A stretch of 64,000 nt of DNA from Streptomyces sp. Root431 (GTDB lineage: Bacteria > Actinomycetota > Actinomycetes > Streptomycetales > Streptomycetaceae). This document shows positions 1-9,021 of the stretch, in pieces. Within the stretch, counting starts at the first letter, position 1. Every line of letters begins with the position of its first letter. Where the stretch lies: assembly GCF_001426585.1 (NCBI RefSeq), contig NZ_LMEI01000012.1:240962-304961 (forward strand), read 5' to 3'. The notes under the pieces are model-generated. The model was given only the letters and a program-made list of their open reading frames with translations. It made no database searches and was not told the DNA's origin. A program made the position numbers and the translations under genes.

Positions 1-391
1 GCCGCGCCCGGCTCCGGGGCCGTCTGGCTCGCCGAGCCGTCGGCCGTCGTGCGCGAGCGGCGCGGCGGGCGGGCCGTGGGGGCGGCCGGGGTTCCGGGCT
101 CCGCGCCCGGCTCCGGGGTCGCCTGGCTCGCCGAGCCGTCGGCCGACGAGCGGGAGCGGCGCGCCGTGGGGGCTGCCGGGGTCTGGTCCTCCGCCGGAGA
201 GGCCGCGTCCGGGGTCGCCTGGCTCGCGGAGCCTTCCGTCACCGAGCGGGAGCGACGTACCGGAGCACCTGCCTCCGGGGTCGCCTGGCTCGCCGAACCC
301 TCCGTCACCGAGCGGGAGCGGCGTACGGGTGCGCCTGCCTCCGGGGTCGGCTGGGTCGTGGAGCCCTCCGTCACCGAGCGGGTGCGGCGGG
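1..391 (-). repeat. Repeats coding for a Ser/Pro-rich NuoC tail
   Basis: Reading on the minus strand, the unit RSRSVTEGSASQATPEAGAP recurs at a 66-bp spacing near 391-226. It then degenerates into longer units that keep RRSRS and GSASQATPE down to the window edge. At least five copies of the GSxSQxxPE core are visible. The repeats stay in frame, so they extend the protein rather than break it. Confidence 0.8.
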
Positions 392-1040
392 CCGGGCGGT
401 CGCCTGCGGTCGCGCGGGCCGGGCGGGCCGGGGCCGGGGGGAGCTGGCCCTTCATGGGGCCCCATTCGTTGGGGTCCGGCACACCCGGCGGGAGCATCTG
501 GCGGCGCTTCGGGCCTCCGCCGTCGTGGGACTCGCCCGGCTCCTTCGCTCCCGGCCACGCCTTCGCGACCCGGGCCGCGAGCACGAAGTCCTTGCGGAGG
601 GGGTGGCCCTCGAAGTTCTCGGGGAGGAGGAGAGGGACGAGGTGGGGATGCCCCGTGAAGTCCACGCCGAACATCTCGTGGGTCTCGCGCTCGTGCCAGC
701 CCGCGCCCGCGTACACCCCGATCGCCGTCGGAAGGGCCGGGGCCTCGTGCGGGACCGTCGTACGGACGAGGAGGCGGCGCGGGGCGTGGCCGGCCGAGAG
801 GGCCGCCACGTGCGCGCAGACCCGGAAGCCCGTGCCCGGCTCGTCGACCGCGCTCAGCCAGTCGAAGTAGGTGCAGCCCAGCTCGTCGCGGGCGGTGGTG
901 AGGGCCTCGATCCAGGAGGCCGGCGGGACGTCGACCGTCAGCAGGTCGTAGGCCTGCTCCGCCGTCGCCTCCTCGCCGAAGACCTCCGTGACGGCGTCCG
1001 GGAGGGAGTCGTAGAGGGCGGGGGCGTTCCCGGCGCTCAT
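1..1040 (-). CDS. nuoC: NADH-quinone oxidoreductase subunit C, second cluster, 3' end cut by window edge
   Basis: The reading frame is open from an ATG at 1040 to the window edge with no stop, about 346 codons. It starts MSAGNAPALYDSLPDAVTEV and carries the 30-kDa subunit signature HERETHEMFGVDFTGHP, followed by a LRKDF stretch. It would sit in the hydrophilic arm of Complex I. The ATG overlaps the nuoB stop as ATGA. NuoC proteins normally end soon after the signature. Here about 130 further residues follow, made of Ser/Thr/Pro/Ala-rich repeats with the core GSASQATPE. The family call is firm. The purpose of the tail is unknown. Confidence 0.9.
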   Translation of the reverse strand, partial: MSAGNAPALYDSLPDAVTEVFGEEATAEQAYDLLTVDVPPASWIEALTTARDELGCTYFDWLSAVDEPGTGFRVCAHVAALSAGHAPRRLLVRTTVPHEAPALPTAIGVYAGAGWHERETHEMFGVDFTGHPHLVPLLLPENFEGHPLRKDFVLAARVAKAWPGAKEPGESHDGGGPKRRQMLPPGVPDPNEWGPMKGQLPPAPARPARATAGDRPARRTRSVTEGSTTQPTPEAGAPVRRSRSVTEGSASQATPEAGAPVRRSRSVTEGSASQATPDAASPAEDQTPAAPTARRSRSSADGSASQATPEPGAEPGTPAAPTARPPRRSRTTADGSASQTAPEPGA

Positions 1041-1600
1041 GCCGTGCCTCCCGGCGGGGGCGTCAGCGGGCTCGTCAGCTCGGAGACGGACGGGGTCGTC
1101 GCGTACCGCTCCGCGAGGCTCTCGCGCGCGATCTTCTCCTGGAGCTTGAGGATGCCCTGGAGGAGCGCCTCGGGACGCGGCGGGCAGCCCGGCACGTACA
1201 CGTCGACGGGGATGATCTGGTCGACGCCCTTGGTGACCGAGTACGAGTCCCAGTACGGGCCGCCGCAGTTGGAGCAGGCGCCGAAGGAGATCACGTACTT
1301 CGGTTCGGGCATCTGCTCGTACAGGCGCTTCACGGCCGGCGCCATCTTGTCCGTCACCGTGCCCGAGACGATCATCAGGTCCGCCTGGCGCGGCCCCGGC
1401 GCGAAGGGGATCACGCCGAGCCGGATGAAGTCGTGCCGGGCCATCGACGCGGCGATGAACTCGATCGCGCAGCAGGCGAGGCCGAAGTTGAAGACCCACA
1501 GGCTGTAGCGGCGGCCCCAGTTCAGGACCACCTTCATCGGCTCGGGAGCGAGGCGGGCGAGCGGCCCCAGCTTCGGAGCGGGCAGGGGTGTTACGTCCAT
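1037..1600 (-). CDS. nuoB: NADH-quinone oxidoreductase subunit B, second cluster
   Basis: A 187-residue NuoB/PSST-type protein that would hold the terminal N2 [4Fe-4S] cluster of Complex I. The four cysteine ligands are visible in NFGLACCAIEF, SFGACSNCGGPYW and YVPGCPPRPEALL. The ATG at 1600 lies inside the end of nuoA (10-bp overlap), and the stop overlaps the nuoC start. It differs clearly from the NuoB at 54423-54977, for example GACSNCGGPYW against GVCASSGGMFN. It is therefore a paralogue from a second nuo cluster, not a recent duplicate. Confidence 0.95.
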   Translation of the reverse strand: MDVTPLPAPKLGPLARLAPEPMKVVLNWGRRYSLWVFNFGLACCAIEFIAASMARHDFIRLGVIPFAPGPRQADLMIVSGTVTDKMAPAVKRLYEQMPEPKYVISFGACSNCGGPYWDSYSVTKGVDQIIPVDVYVPGCPPRPEALLQGILKLQEKIARESLAERYATTPSVSELTSPLTPPPGGTA

Positions 1601-1992
1601 GACAGGACGCCCTTCTTGTACGCGTAGAGCAGCCCCACGGCCAGGAAGCCGAGGAAGACGAACATCTCGACCAGGGTCGTGGCGCCGTAGCCGGGCGCGG
1701 CGAAGACCGTCGCCCAGGGGAAGAGGAAGATCGAGTCGACGGCGAAGATGACGTAGAGGAAGGCGTACACGTAGTAGCGGACCTGGGTGTGCGCCCAGCC
1801 CTCCCCCACGGGGTCGACACCGCACTCGTAGGTGAGGAGTTTCTCGGGTGTCGGCACGACGGGCCTGAGCAGTCGCCCGGCGCCGAACGCCACGGCGACG
1901 AAGAGCACGCCGACGACGGCGATCAGCCCGACGACGGAGTACGTCTGGAAGTAGTCCGCCGCGTCGGCCGCGACAACGGTCGGTTCCGGCAC
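1591..1992 (-). CDS. nuoA: NADH-quinone oxidoreductase subunit A, second cluster
   Basis: A 133-residue NuoA/ND3-type membrane subunit. Three hydrophobic segments are clear: VVGLIAVVGVLFVAVAFGAG, YYVYAFLYVIFAVDSIFLF and LVEMFVFLGFLAVGLLYAY. The conserved loop LLTYECGVDP lies between the first two. I chose the GTG at 1992 (VPEPTVVAAD) because a GAGGGG ribosome site lies five bases upstream. An in-frame ATG at 2019 would add nine residues but has a poorer site. It is first in an overlapping nuoABC operon and is divergent from the kinase genes. Confidence 0.93.
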   Translation of the reverse strand: MPEPTVVAADAADYFQTYSVVGLIAVVGVLFVAVAFGAGRLLRPVVPTPEKLLTYECGVDPVGEGWAHTQVRYYVYAFLYVIFAVDSIFLFPWATVFAAPGYGATTLVEMFVFLGFLAVGLLYAYKKGVLSWT

Positions 1993-2046
1993 GTCCGCCC
2001 CTCGGTCTCGGTGTCTCATGGGTCACTTCTGTTCTGTACGGACGCG

Positions 2047-2052
2047 AGTCTA
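2047..2052 (-). promoter_or_regulatory. Possible -10 box for the second nuo cluster
   Basis: On the minus strand TAGACT lies 55 bases upstream of the GTG start and resembles a housekeeping -10 box. No good -35 box is present at the right distance, only CTTACG 17 bases away, so this is a tentative promoter. Confidence 0.25.
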
Positions 2053-2117
2053 GGCCCTGCTAAAGGGACCGTAAGCAGTCCCCGGGTAGTCCTCCGACAG
2101 TCCCCAGGTCGTCCCCG

Positions 2118-2133
2118 GTGGGGATATCCCTAC
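2118..2133. promoter_or_regulatory. Palindromic GGGAWAWCCC motif upstream of first kinase gene
   Basis: GTGGGGATATCCCTAC is palindromic at all but one base pair and lies 59 bases before the first kinase start codon. A matching element, GTAGGGAAAACCCCCG, lies upstream of the paralogous kinase at 3401. A motif shared by two otherwise unlike leaders suggests a common operator, perhaps for the neighbouring LuxR-type regulator. This is inference. Confidence 0.45.
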
Positions 2134-2192
2134 TGCCTCTCACCCACCTCCCCCATGGCGTCGCGCGCTTCGCGACCGGCAGGCTGGGGACC

Positions 2193-3365
2193 ATGAGCGC
2201 CGATCTTGAATCCCCCGCTTCCGCCGATGCCCCGCGTCCGCCCGTGCGGTCCGCCTACGGGAAGGAGACCTGGAAGGAGATCTCCTTCCTCCTCTCCAAT
2301 CTCTTCACGGCCCTCGCCGGGTTCGTCTACGCGGTCGTGACCGTCGTCCTCGGCGTGGGCCTCTCCGTCACGGTGATCGGGCTGCCGCTGCTCGCCCTCG
2401 GGCTCGGCGGCGCGCGCTGGATCGGCCGCTCGGAGCGGGCGCGGGCCCGCGCGCTGCTCGGGGTACGGGTCGCGGAGCCCTCCCGGATGCCGCCGAGCCG
2501 CGGCTTCTTCGCCTGGCTGTGGTCCTCGCTGAAGGACCCGGTCGCCTGGCGGACCCAGCTGTACGGGCTGATCCGGCTGCCCTGGGGCATCGTGACGTTC
2601 ACCGTCACCCTCGTCTCGCTGCTGGTCCTCTGGCCCGTCCTGCCCTTCCTCTCGCGCGGCCTCTCCAACGCCGACCGGGGCATGGTCCGCGGGCTGCTCT
2701 CGCCCTCCGACGAGCTGGAGCGGCGGATCGCCGAACTGGAGTCGGACCGGGGCGTGGTCGTGGACACCGCCGCCGCGGACCTGCGGCGCATCGAGCGCGA
2801 TCTGCACGACGGCGCGCAGGCCCGGCTCGTCGCCCTCGCGATGGGGCTCGGGCTCGCGAAGGAGAAGCTCCTGGAGGACCCGGAGGGGGCCGCGGCGATG
2901 GTCGACGAGGCCCACGGCGAGGTGAAGCTCGCGCTCCAGGAGCTGCGGGACCTGGCCCGGGGCATCCATCCGGCCGTCCTCACGGACCGCGGGCTCAGCG
3001 CCGCGCTCTCCTCGGTGTCCGCGCGCTGCACGGTGCCGGTGAAGGTGTCGGTGGATCTGGCGGAGCGGCCGGCCGAGGCGATCGAGGGCATCGCGTACTT
3101 CACGGTCTCGGAGCTCCTGCAGAACGTCTCCAAGCACGCGCGGGCGCGGTCCGCGTCCGTGGAGGTGTGGCGGTCCGAGGACCGGCTGATGCTCCAGGTC
3201 CGCGACGACGGCGCCGGCGGGGCGCGGCTCGACGGCGGGACGGGGCTCGCGGGTCTCACGGAGCGGCTCGGTGCGGTGGACGGTCTCCTCGTCGTCGACT
3301 CCCCGGTGGGCGGTCCGACGACGGTCACGGCGGAGCTGCCGTGGCGCTCCCGCCCCGTCGCATGA
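2193..3365 (+). CDS. Sensor histidine kinase with membrane sensor domain
   Basis: A 390-residue kinase. The N-terminal half holds hydrophobic segments (FTALAGFVYAVVTVVLGVGL, then another near residues 125-150), like the actinobacterial putative sensor domain. A HisKA_3-type dimerisation region follows: ERDLHDGAQARLVALAMGLG, with the phosphoacceptor His near residue 205. The C-terminal ATPase domain shows the N-box LLQNVSKHA and the G-boxes RDDGAGGA and GTGLAGL. It belongs to the NarL/DesK class. I chose ATG 2193 (MSADLESPAS); the frame upstream is open but not protein-like. It lies ahead of a paralogous kinase and a LuxR-type regulator. Confidence 0.9.
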   Translation: MSADLESPASADAPRPPVRSAYGKETWKEISFLLSNLFTALAGFVYAVVTVVLGVGLSVTVIGLPLLALGLGGARWIGRSERARARALLGVRVAEPSRMPPSRGFFAWLWSSLKDPVAWRTQLYGLIRLPWGIVTFTVTLVSLLVLWPVLPFLSRGLSNADRGMVRGLLSPSDELERRIAELESDRGVVVDTAAADLRRIERDLHDGAQARLVALAMGLGLAKEKLLEDPEGAAAMVDEAHGEVKLALQELRDLARGIHPAVLTDRGLSAALSSVSARCTVPVKVSVDLAERPAEAIEGIAYFTVSELLQNVSKHARARSASVEVWRSEDRLMLQVRDDGAGGARLDGGTGLAGLTERLGAVDGLLVVDSPVGGPTTVTAELPWRSRPVA

Positions 3366-3400
3366 GCACCGCCGCATGAGCACCGCCGCGTGATCGCCGG

Positions 3401-3416
3401 GTAGGGAAAACCCCCG
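3401..3416. promoter_or_regulatory. Palindromic GGGAWAWCCC motif upstream of second kinase gene
   Basis: GTAGGGAAAACCCCCG lies about 97 bases before the second kinase start and matches the element at 2118-2133 in its GGGAWAWCCC core. It lies in the 148-base gap between the two kinase genes, so the second kinase may have its own regulated promoter. Confidence 0.4.
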
Positions 3417-3513
3417 GCCGGAGACGCCCACTCCCCTCATGGTCCGGGGCGCGGCGAAACGGAACCCTGGAACACGTAACGCCCCACCCCTTGAGCAGAG
3501 AAGGACGACCGCG

Positions 3514-4800
3514 ATGGCCTCCCCCCGACTCCCCGCCGCGATCCGCGCGCCGTTCGAGGCCCGCACCTGGCGTGCCCTCGGATACGTGCTGATCGGGCTG
3601 CCGCTCAGCGTCTTCTGGTTCGCGCTCTCCGTCGCCCTCGTCTCGGCCGGCGCGGGGCTGCTCGTCACCTTCCTCGGAGTGCCGATCCTGGCCGGGGCGC
3701 TCGCGATGTGCCGGGGCTTCGGCGCTGTCGAGCGGGCCCGGGCGCGGGCGCTGCTCGACCTCGACGTGCGGGCGCCGGAGCCGGTGCGGGGCAAGACCGG
3801 CGGGGCGTTCTCCTGGATGGGCGCGATGCTGAAGAGCGGGGCGTCGTGGCGCCACCTGCTCTACGCGCTCCTGCACATGCCGTGGGCCATCGTCGGCTTC
3901 ACGGTGTCGGTGGCGCTGTGGGCCTGGGGCTGGATGCTCTTCACGTACCCGCTGTGGCAGTGGGTCTTCCCCGCGTACGTGGGGCAGGACGGCCTCCAGC
4001 TGTACGGGGACGGAACCCACAACTTCTACCTCGACTCGCCCTTCGAGACCGGCGTGACCAGCGCCATCGGGCTGCTGTTCGTGCTGGCCGGGCCGTGGGT
4101 GCTGCGCGGGATCGTCGCCGTCGACCGCTTCCTCGTCGCGGGGCTGCTCGGCCCGTCGCGGCTGGCCTCGCGGGTGACGGAGCTGGAGTCGGACCGGGGC
4201 GTGGTCGTGGACACCGCCGCGGCGGACCTGCGGCGCATCGAGCGGGACCTGCACGACGGCCCGCAGGCCCGGCTCGCCTCGCTCGCCATGGACCTGGGGC
4301 TCGCGAAGGAGAAGCTGGCGGAGGACCCGAAGGCCGCGGCGGCGATGGTCGACGAGGCGCACGGCGAGGTGAAGGTCGCCCTCCAGGAGCTGCGGGACCT
4401 GGCCCGGGGCATCCACCCGGCCGTCCTGACCGACCGGGGCCTGGACGCGGCGCTCTCGTCGGTGGCCTCCCGGTGCGCGGTCCCGGTGTCGGTGGACGTG
4501 GACCTGCCGGGCCGGCCGGTCGCGGCGATCGAGGGCATCGCGTACTTCGCGGTCTCGGAGCTCCTGCAGAACGTCTCCCGGCACGCTCGGGCGCGGCGCG
4601 CCTGGGTGGACGTGTGGCGGTCCGGCGGCCGGCTGATGATCCAGGTGCGGGACGACGGCGTCGGCGGCGCGGAGGCGGCGGCGGGCCGGAGCCTGGCGGG
4701 GCTCACGGAGCGGGTCGGGGCGGTGGACGGGGTCGTGGCGGTGGACTCGCCGACGGGGGGTCCGACGACGGTGACGGTCGAGCTGCCCTGGCGTGCGTAG
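3514..4800 (+). CDS. Sensor histidine kinase, paralogue of the preceding gene
   Basis: A 428-residue kinase closely related to the one at 2193-3365. The catalytic half is nearly the same (ELESDRGVVVDTAAADLRRI in both), with its phospho-His near residue 247 in ERDLHDGPQARLASLAMDLG, N-box LLQNVSRHA and G-box RDDGVGGA. The membrane half has four or so hydrophobic segments and a longer external loop (WVFPAYVGQDGLQLYGDGTH), so the two kinases may read different signals. ATG 3514 has an AGAAGGA site. A strong hairpin follows the gene. Confidence 0.9.
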   Translation: MASPRLPAAIRAPFEARTWRALGYVLIGLPLSVFWFALSVALVSAGAGLLVTFLGVPILAGALAMCRGFGAVERARARALLDLDVRAPEPVRGKTGGAFSWMGAMLKSGASWRHLLYALLHMPWAIVGFTVSVALWAWGWMLFTYPLWQWVFPAYVGQDGLQLYGDGTHNFYLDSPFETGVTSAIGLLFVLAGPWVLRGIVAVDRFLVAGLLGPSRLASRVTELESDRGVVVDTAAADLRRIERDLHDGPQARLASLAMDLGLAKEKLAEDPKAAAAMVDEAHGEVKVALQELRDLARGIHPAVLTDRGLDAALSSVASRCAVPVSVDVDLPGRPVAAIEGIAYFAVSELLQNVSRHARARRAWVDVWRSGGRLMIQVRDDGVGGAEAAAGRSLAGLTERVGAVDGVVAVDSPTGGPTTVTVELPWRA

Positions 4801-4830
4801 CGGTACCCGTACCTCCTTTCTCTCCCTCTC

Positions 4831-4863
4831 GGTCCGCTCCGGGGTCCTCCCCCGGAGCGGACC
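4831..4863. terminator. Hairpin between second kinase and response regulator
   Basis: GGTCCGCTCCGGGG at 4831 pairs perfectly with CCCCGGAGCGGACC ending at 4863, a 14-bp stem with a 5-base loop. There is no T-run, as is usual in Streptomyces. It suggests that the regulator gene is transcribed separately from the kinases. Confidence 0.7.
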
Positions 4864-4917
4864 GCTTGCTGCGATGCTGGGGGCCACATTGACCTTCGGG
4901 ACAGGGGGCTGCGGGAC

Positions 4918-5604
4918 GTGGGTGTACAAGAGGTGACGGACCGGGTGCGGGTGGTCATCGCGGAGGATTCGGTGCTGCTCCGTGAGGGGCTGACCCGGCT
5001 GCTGACCGACCGGGGGCACGAGGTCGTCGCCGGAGTGGGTGACGGGGAGGCGCTGGTCAAGCTGGTGGCCGGGCTCGCGGACGAGGGCGCTCTGCCGGAC
5101 GTGGTGGTCGCGGACGTACGGATGCCGCCGACGCACACGGACGAGGGCGTCCGGGCGGCGGTGCGGCTGCGCAAGGAGTACCCGGGGCTCGGCGTCCTGG
5201 TGCTGTCGCAGTACGTGGAGGAGCAGTACGCCACCGAACTCCTGGCCGGTTCGAGCCGGGGTGTGGGCTATCTGCTGAAGGACCGGGTCGCGGAGGTCCG
5301 CGAGTTCGTGGACGCGGTCGTCCGGGTCGCCGGGGGCGGTACGGCCCTGGATCCCGAGGTCGTGCAGCAGTTGCTCGGCCGGAGCCGGCAGCAGGACGTG
5401 CTCGCGAACCTGACCCCGCGCGAGCGGGAGGTCCTCGGTCTGATGGCCGAGGGACGGACGAACTCGGCGATCGCCCGCCAGCTGGTGGTGAGCGACGGCG
5501 CGGTGGAGAAGCACATCAGCAATATCTTCCTGAAGCTGGGCCTCTCGCCGAGTGACGGTGATCATCGGCGGGTACTGGCGGTGTTGACGTATCTGAAGTC
5601 CTGA
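4918..5604 (+). CDS. LuxR/NarL-family response regulator
   Basis: A 228-residue two-component regulator. The receiver domain begins VRVVIAEDSVLLREGL with the acidic pocket EDS, the phosphoacceptor Asp66 in VVADVRMPP and the switch Lys in YLLKDRV. The C-terminal LuxR helix-turn-helix is LTPREREVLGLMAEG through AVEKHISNIFLKLGL. It is most likely the partner of one or both upstream kinases. The GTG at 4918 is used; a second in-frame GTG at 4933 is possible. A small inverted repeat follows the stop. Confidence 0.93.
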   Translation: MGVQEVTDRVRVVIAEDSVLLREGLTRLLTDRGHEVVAGVGDGEALVKLVAGLADEGALPDVVVADVRMPPTHTDEGVRAAVRLRKEYPGLGVLVLSQYVEEQYATELLAGSSRGVGYLLKDRVAEVREFVDAVVRVAGGGTALDPEVVQQLLGRSRQQDVLANLTPREREVLGLMAEGRTNSAIARQLVVSDGAVEKHISNIFLKLGLSPSDGDHRRVLAVLTYLKS

Positions 5605-5607
5605 AAA

Positions 5608-5624
5608 TCTGACACTCTGTCAGA
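5608..5624. promoter_or_regulatory. Perfect inverted repeat TCTGACA-CTC-TGTCAGA
   Basis: Seven-base arms with a 3-base centre start four bases after the regulator stop, in the 358-base gap before korA. It is too short and T-poor to be a convincing terminator. TGACA-N3-TGTCA has the look of a dimeric repressor site. The rest of 5605-5962 holds no gene that I can support. A possible -10 (TAGGGT) lies about 100 bases upstream of the korA start. Confidence 0.35.
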
Positions 5625-5962
5625 ATCCAGCGCGGCCGCGCGTGACCGAGTGCGGCCGAGTGCGGCTGGAGCGAGGCCGGAGCGACATCGGGGAGGCTGC
5701 CGACCGTCCGACAACCGGAGGGTCCTAGATCCAATGGATGAGGCGTAACGCGACCTTCCGGAACAATCCGGGTGGCGACAGAACGTGACAATTCAGGGCA
5801 AGAGGGCGTCTCAAAAAGAGGTCCGGTATGCGAGAAGTCCCGGGAGGGCCCCCCTTACCGTCGTAGGGTGGGCCACGGGACGACCGGTGATCGGCCGGCG
5901 TCTCCCGAGCCTTCTCCCGCCTCCGGCGGAGAGTCCCCTTGCCACGAGGGAGGTCCAGTTCA

Positions 5963-7892
5963 GTGACCAGCCAGGTCAGTAGCGAGGCCGGTGAGGCCCT
6001 GCTCGGGGAGCAGCGCAGCGCCCCGGCGACGGCCCACCACGGCACCGAGAAGGAAGTGCGCCGGCTCGACCGGGTGATCATCCGCTTCGCGGGCGACTCC
6101 GGTGACGGCATGCAGCTCACGGGTGACCGCTTCACCTCGGAGACGGCGTCCTTCGGGAACGACCTCTCCACGCTGCCGAACTTCCCGGCCGAGATCCGCG
6201 CACCCGCCGGAACGCTGCCGGGCGTCTCGTCCTTCCAGCTGCACTTCGCCGACCACGACATCCTGACCCCGGGCGACGCCCCGAACGTGCTGGTCGCGAT
6301 GAACCCGGCCGCGCTCAAGGCCAACATCGGCGACGTGCCGCGCGGCGGCGAGATCATCGTGAACACCGACGAGTTCGCCAAGCGCGCCATGGCCAAGGTC
6401 GGCTACGCGACCTCGCCCCTGGAGGACGGGTCGCTGGACGGCTACCGCGTCCACCCGGTGCCGCTGACCACGCTGACCCTTGAGGCCCTCAAGGAGTTCG
6501 GCCTGCCCCGGAAGGAGGCCGAGCGCAGCAAGAACATGTTCGCGCTCGGGCTGCTCTCCTGGATGTACCACCGGCCGACCGAGGGCACCGAGACCTTCCT
6601 GCGCCAGAAGTTCGCGAAGAAGCCGCAGATCGCCGAGGCCAACGTGGCCGCCTTCCGGGCCGGCTGGAACTTCGGCGAGACCACCGAGGACTTCGCCGTC
6701 TCCTACGAGGTCGCCCCCGCGACCCGGGCCTTCCCCACCGGCACGTACCGGAACATCTCGGGGAACCTGGCCCTCTCGTACGGCCTGGTCGCCGCCTCCC
6801 GCCAGGCGGACCTGCCGCTGTACCTGGGCTCGTACCCGATCACCCCGGCCTCGGACATCCTGCACGAGCTCAGCAAGCACAAGAACTTCGGCGTGCGGAC
6901 CTTCCAGGCCGAGGACGAGATCGCCGGCATCGGCGCCGCGCTCGGCGCGGCCTTCGGCGGCGCGCTCGGCGTGACGACGACGTCCGGCCCCGGTGTGGCG
7001 CTCAAGAGCGAGACGATCGGACTGGCCGTCTCCCTGGAGCTGCCGCTCCTCATCGTCGACATCCAGCGCGGCGGCCCGTCCACCGGTCTGCCCACCAAGA
7101 CCGAGCAGGCCGACCTCCTCCAGGCCATGTACGGACGCAACGGCGAGGCCCCGGTGCCGATCGTCGCCCCGAAGACGCCCGCCGACTGCTTCGACGCGGC
7201 GATCGAGGCGGCCCGGATCGCCCTCACCTACCGCACGCCCGTCTTCCTGCTCTCCGACGGCTACCTGGCCAACGGCTCCGAGCCCTGGCGCATCCCGGAC
7301 GTCGACGAACTCCCGGACCTGCGGACGCAGTTCGCCACCGGCCCGAACCACGAGCTGGCCGACGGCACCGAGGTCTTCTGGCCGTACAAGCGCGACCCCG
7401 AGACGCTGGCCCGCCCCTGGGCCGTGCCCGGCACCCCCGGCCTCGAACACCGCATCGGCGGCATCGAGAAGCAGGACGGCACCGGCAACATCTCGTACGA
7501 CCCCGCCAACCACGAGTTCATGGTCCGCACCCGCCAGGCCAAGATCGACGGCATCGACGTCCCCGACATCGAGGTCGACGACCCGGACGGCGCGAGCACC
7601 CTCGTCCTCGGCTGGGGCTCCACCTACGGGCCGATCACGGCGGCCGTCCGCCGCATCCGCCGGGAGAACGGCCACATCGCCCAGGCCCACCTGCGCCACC
7701 TCAACCCCTTCCCGAAGAACCTCGGGGAGGTCCTGAAGCGGTACGAGAAGGTCGTGATCCCCGAGATGAACCTCGGGCAGCTCGCCACCCTCGTCCGCGC
7801 GAAGTACCTCGTCGACGCCCGCAGCCACACCCAGGTCAACGGCATGCCGTTCAAGGCCGAGCAGCTGGCCGCCGCCCTCAAGGAGACCATCG

Positions 7893-7900
<8 letters not shown>
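5963..7900 (+). CDS. korA: 2-oxoacid:ferredoxin oxidoreductase, alpha subunit
   Basis: A 645-residue fused gamma-alpha subunit. The gamma domain (RVIIRFAGDSGDGMQLTGDR) is followed after about 200 residues by the pyrimidine-binding alpha domain with YPITPASDILHELS, AEDEIAGIGAALGAA and TSGPGVALKSE. With KorB it oxidatively decarboxylates a 2-oxoacid (2-oxoglutarate in well-studied actinobacterial homologues) to the acyl-CoA and reduces ferredoxin, so it can stand in for 2-oxoglutarate dehydrogenase. The GTG at 5963 follows GGGAGG by nine bases. It overlaps korB by eight bases. Confidence 0.95.
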
Positions 7901-8954
<1,054 letters not shown>

Positions 8955-8983
8955 GTCGGCGGGCAGCACCCGGCCACGACCCT

Positions 8984-9019
8984 GGGGCCCGGTCCGTACA
9001 TCCGTACGGGCCGGGCCCC
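8984..9019. terminator. Bidirectional hairpin after korB
   Basis: GGGGCCCGGTCCGTAC (8984) pairs with GTACGGGCCGGGCCCC (ending 9019) across a 4-base loop. The 16-bp stem has one G-T pair. It lies between convergent korB and the kinase-receptor gene, whose stop is three bases away. Confidence 0.8.
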
Positions 9020-9021
9020 CG

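Noticed and set aside
2130..5565. Long minus-strand frames opposite the two kinases and the regulator
   Set aside because: They are Arg/Ala/Gly-rich shadows of the plus-strand genes, with no ribosome sites or family motifs.
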